A stretch of DNA of 14,414 bases from Chitinophagaceae bacterium (GTDB taxonomy: Bacteria; Bacteroidota; Bacteroidia; Chitinophagales; Chitinophagaceae), in the NCBI GenBank assembly GCA_947463755.1, contig CANHUK010000006.1, positions 1 to 14,414 of the forward strand, in the 5' to 3' direction. The position numbers and the translations under genes were made by a program. The notes under the pieces are model-generated. The model was not told the DNA's origin and searched no databases. It worked only from the letters and a program-made list of their open reading frames with translations. Below, one piece after another: positions 9,601 to 14,414 of the stretch (the stretch's first letter is position 1; every line of letters begins with the position of its first letter).

Positions 9601-12256
9601 CAAGGATCCCACGCACGATTTCCGGGAGGGGACCTACAATATCAAATTGACGGCGACCAATTTCCATGGCTGTGCCAGGGATACGATCATCACCGCAAAG
9701 ATGAACCTGAAGCCGGTGCTTGCTTTTGACCCGCTGACGCCGATATGTCAGCAGTCGGCCTCCTTCACGATTGCCAAGGGACGGGTCACCAACGGACTCG
9801 CGGGTTCTTTTGTCTATCGAGGTCCGGGTACAAGTTCCAACGGCAGTTTTGACCCACGTATTGCCGGTCCGGGTACACACACGATCTGGTACGAATACAC
9901 CACCAATGGCGGCTGTACCGACTCCATCTCCCAAACCCTCCAGATCAACGCCAATCCTGTGGCGGCTTTTACCATTCCCGCGCCCGGCTGTCTGCCGGCA
10001 AACGGTCGGGTGAATTTCACAAACACCACCCTGGTGGCCGACAATCAGGCACTGACCTATGCATGGAATTTCGGAGATGCATCCGCCACGCCGGGAAATC
10101 CGAACACTTCCACGCTGAAGGATCCCTCGCATGATTATGCGGAAGGTACTTTTAACATCAAACTGACGGCGACGGGCATATCTGGCTGTGCTGATGACAC
10201 GATCGTAGTGGCAAAGTTTGCGCTGCGACCGGTATTGCAGGCTTCTACGCTGTCGGAACTTTGCGAATCCACCGCTCCTGTATCTGCCGCCTTCGCCAGT
10301 GTCACAAATGGGGTTGCCGGTAACGGTAATTACAAGGGGCCTGGAATGGTTTCCGGCTTTTTCGATCCCAAAGGGGCGGGATTTGGCAACCATACAATTT
10401 GGTATCTCTTCACAACGGCAGGCGGCTGTACCGACTCCATTTCCCAGACGATCAGGGTGAATGCCTCACCCAAGGCCGTGTTCACGATCCCGGGGGGAGC
10501 TTGCCTGGAACCCAATGGACGGGTCAATTTCTCCAATCTCAGTCAGGCGCCGGATGGCCTTGCCCTCACCTGGCTTTGGAATTTCGGAGACGCCAATGCA
10601 ACCCCCGGCAATCCCAATACATCTACTTCAAAGGACCCGTCACATGATTTCCGGGAGGGTGCCTACGCCGTCAAACTGACGGCGACCTCTGCTAAGGGCT
10701 GTGCGAAGGATACCACGGTCAATTATACTTTCGGACTCAAGCCGGTGCTCACTTTCGGATCCCTGACACCGGTTTGTGAAGGCACCCCCTCCGCAACCAT
10801 CGCACGTGGTCAGGTTACGAACGGTGTCAACGGGACGGGTATCTACAAGGGCCCCGGGACCAACGCTGCCGGTATGTTCGATCCGACCGTTGCAGGTAGC
10901 GGCACCCATACGATCTGGTTTGTGTTCACCTCTGCGGGTGGTTGCACGGATTCCATTGCTCAGACCGTGGAAGTATACCCACGACCGGTATCCTCGTTCT
11001 CCGTCACCGCGGGCATATGCGCCGGTAAGCAGGTAACCATTACCAACAGCGCTACGATCCCGTCCGGGGCCATCGCCAGCTGGCAGTGGGATCTCGCTGA
11101 TGGCAATACCCCGTCATCCTCCAATGGCAATGCGTTCAACCATGTGTATGCCGCTGCGGGTACCTACAAGATCACCCTGGTCACGAAAAGTCTGCTGGGC
11201 TGTGTGAGCCTGCCCGCCGAACAGACGGTCCTGGTCAGCCCCACCCCTAAAGTAGCCTTCACACTACCCACTTCCGTTTGTTTCCCGGGTAACCCTGCTG
11301 TATTTACCAATACATCCACCGTCGGGGATAATTCCGGCCTTTCGCATGTTTGGGATTTCGGAGATGGCAGTCCCACTTCCACCACTGTCAATGGCTCGCG
11401 GATCTACAGCACGATCGGTACCTACTCAGTGAAACTGACGGCGACTTCCGGAAAGGGTTGCGTGGATTCAGCACGCCAATCATTCGGCGCCTTCTTTGGC
11501 AAGCCTGTCGCCGCTTTATCTGTTGACGCCCGCAATATCTGTCAGGGTGTGGATACCCGGTTCTCGGATCGCAGCACCGATGCCGGCAGCACGATCACCG
11601 GCTGGGCATGGACATTCGGCGATGGCACCGTCTCTACCAGCCGAAATCCGGTGAAGCGATACAGCCTGCCCGGCACCTATGTTGTCTCCCTCGCTGCAAC
11701 AAATGCCGGAGGCTGCGTCTCCGATCCGGTCCGCGACACGGTGCGGGTATTCCTGCAGCCGGTGGTGGATGCCGGCCCCTCGTTTGTTGTTCAGCAGGGA
11801 ACGCGTGTGACTTTCCAGCCGAAGGTCAATGATACGACCCTCCGGTTCACCTGGTCGCCCGCACCGGACCTGAGTCCGGCCAGCCTGCTGCGTGCTTCGG
11901 TCACGGCAAATCAGGACCAGATCTATCGACTGACGGCGATTGGCCAGAATAACTGCACGGCTTCGGACACCCTCACCGTCAGGATCCTCAAGCCCGTCAA
12001 GGTACCCAATGCCTTCTCCCCCAACGGAGACGGCGTACACGATACCTGGAACATTGAGCATATTTCAGATTATCCCGGCAGCTCGCTGCAGGTATTCAAC
12101 CGCTACGGCCAGTTGGTATATAGTATCAAGGGCTATTCCACGCCTTGGGACGGCAGAGCCAACGGCAAGGACCTGCCGGTTGGAGTCTATTATTATATCA
12201 TTGAACTCAGGAACGGCTTCAGTCCGCTGAACGGTTCCATCACCATCATACGCTAA
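6629..12256 (+). CDS. Giant T9SS type B-sorted surface protein: signal peptide, IgGFc-binding-like domain, PKD/Ig stalk, CHU_C domain
   Basis: A complete gene of 1875 residues. I prefer the ATG at 6629 over the TTG at 6620 because it gives a compact signal peptide (MDHKRLFIWMVLTLFLSWKGSA, cleavage about residue 22/23); the ATG at 6656 would leave too short a leader. Domains: shared IgGFc-like plus Cys-containing block 26-595; PKD-like 596-678 and 679-765; four tandem PKD+Ig units 766-1453; PKD-like 1454-1540, 1541-1626 and 1627-1711; final Ig-like 1712-1790; CHU_C sorting domain about 1791-1875. The PKDs show W.FGD and a terminal GC..D. The layout suggests an N-terminal head on a long stalk tethered at its C-terminus, a surface adhesin-like protein. 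No membrane segment follows the signal peptide. It is co-oriented with the paralogue ending 29 bp upstream, and the PorP/SprF gene starts 10 bp after its stop, which implies co-transcription. The ligand is unknown. Confidence 0.94.
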   Translation: MDHKRLFIWMVLTLFLSWKGSAQNLSNRGREFWVGYGHHQFMEPGQSNTQEMVLYFSAEQAASVKVTVKGRAGTLVKTYPVPANTVIASDFMPKAGTLDCRLYDLPPSFGGTGGEGLYDLSIHIESDVPIVAYSHTFGSASSGATMLIPVETYGHQYYSLNSTQVYQPNCFSWAYVVAAYDNTVVEITPSVQTRTGKPANVPFRVNLSRGQIYQVIGANLTGGSTSLELTGTRFRSVANASGDCYPVAVFSGSSRTSNPISCGSGGGDNDNQQCFPTQSWGKRYLTAPLSSSNGASTFQRNSFRVLVKDPTTVVTRNGVALTGLQRNSFYFFESNTADEIVADKPIMVAQYMTGGSCLNGSLGDPEMIYLSPVEQGIKRVGFYRNTREAITVNYLTLVIPTAGVSSLRIDGSPAFDHTYPHPNAAGYTVVVKRWTAQARQATASSDSAFTAVTYGLGSVESYGYNAGTFINNLSARSGLQNIPDTAAKAHAFTCINTPVKLSALMAAYKPTRIDWNLSKLGSVISPNTDVRVDNPVPVDTVYVNGIRYWRYELPGTYTFSKADTIFIPISGYHPSIENCYTREDLSIPVVVKAKPSADFTFSHTGCTRDTIFFRAKDTTSNGYVNRDFAWIMPGNRRVLSTRVDTLLPPGSYAIRFGVVTRDGCASDTIKTVTISDKPSAGFVTTPESVCMGTGFQFRDTASSAITVNKWYWQFGNGRDSISTTGPTLQYLYPAPGEYTVKHVSSSSPTCISDTVTRKIVVYALPSVSFTNDANGCIAPDGKVTFKATGTTPDGQTMANWLWNFGDAAATPTNPNTGSGVDTSHLYRSGTYSIKLTGVTARGCTKDTVMSLTFKLKPALTFARLDSVCQSAPALSIAKATVSNGVTGTGTYKGPGTTAAGQFDPKTAGPGLHTIIYVFKTADNCEDSVSTTIRVWASPVASFTIAAAGCLPPDGRVRFTGTSVSPDNQSLTYLWDFGDANATPSNPNTSTIKDPTHDFREGTYNIKLTATNFHGCARDTIITAKMNLKPVLAFDPLTPICQQSASFTIAKGRVTNGLAGSFVYRGPGTSSNGSFDPRIAGPGTHTIWYEYTTNGGCTDSISQTLQINANPVAAFTIPAPGCLPANGRVNFTNTTLVADNQALTYAWNFGDASATPGNPNTSTLKDPSHDYAEGTFNIKLTATGISGCADDTIVVAKFALRPVLQASTLSELCESTAPVSAAFASVTNGVAGNGNYKGPGMVSGFFDPKGAGFGNHTIWYLFTTAGGCTDSISQTIRVNASPKAVFTIPGGACLEPNGRVNFSNLSQAPDGLALTWLWNFGDANATPGNPNTSTSKDPSHDFREGAYAVKLTATSAKGCAKDTTVNYTFGLKPVLTFGSLTPVCEGTPSATIARGQVTNGVNGTGIYKGPGTNAAGMFDPTVAGSGTHTIWFVFTSAGGCTDSIAQTVEVYPRPVSSFSVTAGICAGKQVTITNSATIPSGAIASWQWDLADGNTPSSSNGNAFNHVYAAAGTYKITLVTKSLLGCVSLPAEQTVLVSPTPKVAFTLPTSVCFPGNPAVFTNTSTVGDNSGLSHVWDFGDGSPTSTTVNGSRIYSTIGTYSVKLTATSGKGCVDSARQSFGAFFGKPVAALSVDARNICQGVDTRFSDRSTDAGSTITGWAWTFGDGTVSTSRNPVKRYSLPGTYVVSLAATNAGGCVSDPVRDTVRVFLQPVVDAGPSFVVQQGTRVTFQPKVNDTTLRFTWSPAPDLSPASLLRASVTANQDQIYRLTAIGQNNCTASDTLTVRILKPVKVPNAFSPNGDGVHDTWNIEHISDYPGSSLQVFNRYGQLVYSIKGYSTPWDGRANGKDLPVGVYYYIIELRNGFSPLNGSITIIR
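6678..6709. repeat. Perfect inverted repeat: 15-bp arms, 2-nt spacer, over the signal-peptide cleavage codons
   Basis: The left arm GTTGGAAAGGTTCTG (6678-6692) is exactly the reverse complement of CAGAACCTTTCCAAC (6695-6709), separated by CA. In RNA it would form a 14-bp stem with a 4-nt loop. It lies 49 nt after the chosen ATG and encodes WKGSAQNLSN, the signal-peptidase site and the first mature residues. No U-tract follows, so it is not a typical intrinsic terminator. Its function is unknown. Confidence 0.9.
6704..8413 (+). repeat. Paralogous block, gene 2 copy: IgGFc-binding-like domain plus Cys-containing domain
   Basis: These 570 residues follow the signal peptide directly and align with 3882-5567 of the upstream gene. 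Relative to that copy there is an extra Gly/Pro-rich insertion near residues 103-115 (LPPSFGGTGGEG). A few stretches stay identical in DNA, such as GGAGATCCGGAGATGAT (7715-7731, matching 4878-4894). Confidence 0.85.
8924..10987 (+). repeat. Four tandem PKD + 'GPG' Ig-like units (~172 residues each)
   Basis: The units are 8924-9442 (173 aa), 9443-9958 (172), 9959-10471 (171) and 10472-10987 (172). Each has a PKD part (C.(P/A)(D/N)GRV.F, W.FGDA.ATP.NPNT, a T/D..HDF or SHLY turn, Y.(I/V)KLT, GC..DT) and an Ig part (LKP.L, one Cys, TNG(V/L).G, Y(K/R)GPG, FDP..AG.G.HTI.Y, GGCTDSI). The first unit is the most divergent. This builds a repeated rod in the stalk of the second giant protein. Confidence 0.9.
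11999..12253 (+). other. Type B T9SS C-terminal sorting domain (CHU_C / gliding motility-associated) of gene 2
   Basis: This is an 85-residue C-terminal domain with VPNAFSPNGDGVHDTW, LQVFNRYGQLVYS, WDG and LPVGVYYYIIEL, ending NGSITIIR. It is the same class as the domain at 6333-6596 but clearly diverged from it outside the core motif, so the two copies were not exchanged recently. Confidence 0.93.
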
Positions 12257-12266
12257 ACCAGTCAAC

Positions 12267-13292
12267 ATGAGCACATTCACTCAACTGTCGAAAGCATGCA
12301 GGTTTGGAGCGGTCCTCCTGGCGCTCAGCGTCACGGCGGTCAGCACGCATGCGCAGGTGGATCCGCATTTCACGCAATACTACGTGTATCCATCCTGGCT
12401 GAACCCGGCGCTGACCGGCGCCTTCGACGGAACTTACCGGGTTTCCGGCATCAACCGGAACCAGTGGGGGAATGTCAGCATCCCATATCGGACGACCGGA
12501 GCATCCGCGGATTTCACCACCGAGAAGAACCTCAATTACGGGGCGAGTGTGTTACGGCAGACGGCCGGTGATGGGGGGTATTCATATACCACGGCCTATG
12601 GCAACTTCGCCTACACGGGGGTGCGGTTTGGTCCGAATGAGCAGAAGCGGATCGTTTTCGGCATGCAGTTCGGACTGATCCAGCGTCGTTTCGATCCCGA
12701 CAAGCTGAGCTTCGGCGATCAGTGGAACCCGGTGTTGGGATACTCGGCCGCTAATCCGACGGCTGACGTGCTGAATGCCCGGACCAACGCCGTCTTTGAT
12801 GCCGGTGTGGGCATACTGTATTTTGATGCACAACCGGGTAAGAAGACCAATTTCTTTGCCGGATTGTCTGCCGCCCACATCACCCGCCCGACCGATAAAT
12901 TCCACTCCTTCAACAATCCGAAGTTGCCCATGCGGGTCACTGCCCATGCGGGCCTGCGGATCAACCTGAACGATCGCACCAGCCTGGTGCCCAATGCGTT
13001 GTACATGATGCAGGGATCTGCCCGTGAAACGATGCTTGGCGCCTATGTGACTTCGAGGGTAAGTGCGGCGACCGATTTCATGCTCGGCGCGAACTACCGG
13101 TTCAATGACGCCGCCTCTCCATTTGTGGGCTTCACTTACAACAACATGATGTTGAGTGCGAGCTATGACATCAACACCTCCGACCTGGGCCGTATTGTCA
13201 AGGGAACCAATAGTTTTGAGATCTCCCTGACCCTCATCGGCCGCAAAAGTGCGAAGACACCGGAGATCGATTTCGTGTGCCCGCGGCTCTGA
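12267..13292 (+). CDS. PorP/SprF family type IX secretion-associated outer-membrane protein
   Basis: 341 residues, the usual size for this family. The signal peptide ends ...VSTHA, with cleavage about 29/30. The mature N-terminus has the family signature DPHFTQYYVYPSWLNPALTGAF, then GINRNQW and the YGASV strand. Alternating aromatic beta-strands fit an outer-membrane barrel, and the C-terminal part shows SYDINTSDL, FEISLTL and a final FVCPRL ending common in the family. In Flavobacterium johnsoniae, SprF is needed for secretion of SprB, a type B-sorted adhesin. The position 10 bp after the second giant gene suggests this is the partner that exports or holds one or both giants (inference). No Shine-Dalgarno motif is evident, as is common in Bacteroidota. 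The start is the only sensible one, since it precedes the signal peptide directly. Confidence 0.93.
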   Translation: MSTFTQLSKACRFGAVLLALSVTAVSTHAQVDPHFTQYYVYPSWLNPALTGAFDGTYRVSGINRNQWGNVSIPYRTTGASADFTTEKNLNYGASVLRQTAGDGGYSYTTAYGNFAYTGVRFGPNEQKRIVFGMQFGLIQRRFDPDKLSFGDQWNPVLGYSAANPTADVLNARTNAVFDAGVGILYFDAQPGKKTNFFAGLSAAHITRPTDKFHSFNNPKLPMRVTAHAGLRINLNDRTSLVPNALYMMQGSARETMLGAYVTSRVSAATDFMLGANYRFNDAASPFVGFTYNNMMLSASYDINTSDLGRIVKGTNSFEISLTLIGRKSAKTPEIDFVCPRL

Positions 13293-13337
13293 ACCTGACC
13301 CAAACTTGCAGTCATGATCATCACCAATCAAGATAAG

Positions 13338-14414
13338 ATGAAAAAGATAATATTAACCCTGAGCATCGGTGCCCTGAGCATCGCCGCCCATGCACAGTTC
13401 GCTTTCGACTATCTCAAGGCTGCGGATGCCTATTACAAAAAGCAACAACTCGCATCCGCTGCGGAATACTACGAGAAGCATCTGGCATCGGTCAAGGGAA
13501 AGGGTGGTGGTGCCGCCTACAATCCTTATACCATCCAGACCAAAGCGGGCAGATCGGCCAAAACCGCTGTCAGCTCTACCGCCCAGGCCCGTTACAATCT
13601 GGCCGAATGTTATCGCGGGCTGAACTTTCCCCAAAAGGCACTGGATGCTTACGAGCAGGTACTGGTCAACGATGCCGCGGCCTTTCCCCTGGCAAAGTAT
13701 CATCAGGCCGCTCAGCTCCGGGCATTGGCCAAGTATCCGGAAGCAGAAACGGCATTCAATGCCTTTCTGTCGGCTTATCCTCAGCAGGACGAGTTTTCTG
13801 CGAGCGCCAGGCGGGAGATCGATAATTTGAAATTCATACAGGAACAGCTGAATCGTTCTGACCTGCGTCTTTTCAAGGTGGACCGTTTCGATGAAACGGT
13901 CAACGCAGGCGGTGCCAACTATGCACCCTCCTTTGGTCAGGGCAGCGAGGTGTTTTTTACCTCGACCCGCATCGACAGCAACTGGAAAGGTGCCAGATAT
14001 TCCAATCGGGTCTATCAGGGCGTCTACACGAACGGTAGCATCGGTGAAGTGAAGGACGCCGGGCTCCCGGCAGATGTCACCAGCCAGCAGGGTGTCGCCA
14101 GTGTTGCTCCGGATGGTCGATCGATCTATTTTACACGCTGGACGGTGAAAGACGGGAAGAAATCAGCGACTATATTCCGGTCAACCCGTGGTGCGCAAGG
14201 ATGGGAATCCCCCGTGGCCCTCGGGACTTCCGTAAATGTCGACGGCTACAGTGCACAACAGCCTTTCCTGGATGCGGCCAATGGCCGGCTTTTCTTCAGC
14301 AGTGACCGGCCCGGCGGCCAGGGAGGTTTTGATATCTGGGTTGTTGGCGTGGATGCCCGCGGAAATCTGGGCGACGCGGTGAACCTGGGCAATACGGTGA
14401 ATTCCAATTCCGAC
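13338..14414 (+). CDS. TPR + PD40 beta-propeller protein, PorE/OmpA-family-like (3' partial)
   Basis: The frame is open to the right edge; 359 residues are visible. The signal peptide MKKIILTLSIGALSIAAHA has cleavage about 19/20, and there is no lipobox Cys. TPR-like helices span about 22-172 (YLKAADAYYKKQQLASAAEYYEKHL; ARYNLAECYRGLNFPQKALDAYEQVL; YPEAETAFNAFL), broken by a Gly/Lys-rich insert near 52-80. PD40 propeller repeats start about 180: NYAPSFGQGSEVFFTSTR, SVAPDGRSIYFTR, QQPFLDAANGRLFFSSDRPGG.GGFDIWVV, LGNTVNS. Relatives usually end in an OmpA-like peptidoglycan-binding domain; here that would lie past the window. P. gingivalis PorE has this build and takes part in type IX secretion. 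A second in-frame ATG at 13314 would add eight residues; 13338 is preferred because it starts a standard leader. The 45-bp gap before it shows no terminator. Confidence 0.88.
   Translation, partial: MKKIILTLSIGALSIAAHAQFAFDYLKAADAYYKKQQLASAAEYYEKHLASVKGKGGGAAYNPYTIQTKAGRSAKTAVSSTAQARYNLAECYRGLNFPQKALDAYEQVLVNDAAAFPLAKYHQAAQLRALAKYPEAETAFNAFLSAYPQQDEFSASARREIDNLKFIQEQLNRSDLRLFKVDRFDETVNAGGANYAPSFGQGSEVFFTSTRIDSNWKGARYSNRVYQGVYTNGSIGEVKDAGLPADVTSQQGVASVAPDGRSIYFTRWTVKDGKKSATIFRSTRGAQGWESPVALGTSVNVDGYSAQQPFLDAANGRLFFSSDRPGGQGGFDIWVVGVDARGNLGDAVNLGNTVNSNSD

Noticed and set aside
8924..10987. CRISPR array or satellite DNA
   Set aside because: The period is ~515 bp, the repeats are in-frame protein domains with diverged DNA, and there are no spacers.
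13314..13321. Palindrome ATGATCAT in the gap before the TPR-PD40 gene as an operator or terminator
   Set aside because: It is only 8 bp, without T-tract or repeats, and is expected by chance at this length.
13293..13337. Bacteroidota promoter (TAnnTTTG type) before the TPR-PD40 gene
   Set aside because: No TAnnTTTG or upstream TTTG element at suitable spacing is visible; read-through from upstream is more likely.

Overview
The window looks like chromosomal DNA from a gliding or surface-adhesive member of the Bacteroidota, probably of the Chitinophagia/Saprospiria type. The evidence is two giant secreted proteins ending in the gliding-motility (CHU_C, 'type B') C-terminal sorting domain of the type IX secretion system (T9SS), a PorP/SprF-family outer-membrane protein, and a TPR + PD40 protein of the PorE/OmpA-associated kind. 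G+C looks moderately high for the phylum (mid-50s by eye, not counted). No species can be named from the sequence.

Layout: four genes, all on the + strand, tightly packed (gaps of 29, 10 and 45 bp), so very likely one operon. (1) Positions 1-6599: the C-terminal 2198 residues of a giant secreted protein whose start lies upstream. It has two [Ig-like + right-handed beta-helix] modules, a bridging region, an IgGFc-binding-like domain, PKD, Ig and FN3 domains, and a type B sorting domain. (2) Positions 6629-12256: a complete 1875-residue paralogue with a signal peptide directly joined to an IgGFc-binding-like domain, then nine PKD-like domains interleaved with 'GPG' Ig-like domains, and a type B sorting domain. 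(3) Positions 12267-13292: a PorP/SprF-like outer-membrane protein. (4) Positions 13338-14414: the N-terminal 359 residues of a TPR + PD40 protein that runs off the window.

How they may work together (inference): the two giants would be exported by the Sec system, recognised through their C-terminal domains by the T9SS, and passed out or held at the surface with the help of the adjacent PorP/SprF protein. The TPR/PD40 protein, expected to end in an OmpA-like peptidoglycan-binding domain, would be a periplasmic anchor or assembly factor. No core T9SS genes (gldKLMN, sprA, porV and so on) are present, so this is a substrate-plus-accessory cassette.

The most notable items are a perfect 15-bp inverted repeat with a 2-nt spacer lying exactly over the signal-peptide cleavage codons of gene 2; a ~560-residue block shared by the two neighbouring giants, whose boundary coincides with that same site; four tandem ~172-residue PKD+Ig units; and a regular two-cysteines-per-domain pattern along the gene 2 stalk. 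No tRNA, rRNA, CRISPR, mobile element, promoter or convincing terminator was seen. There is no gene-free stretch longer than 45 bp.
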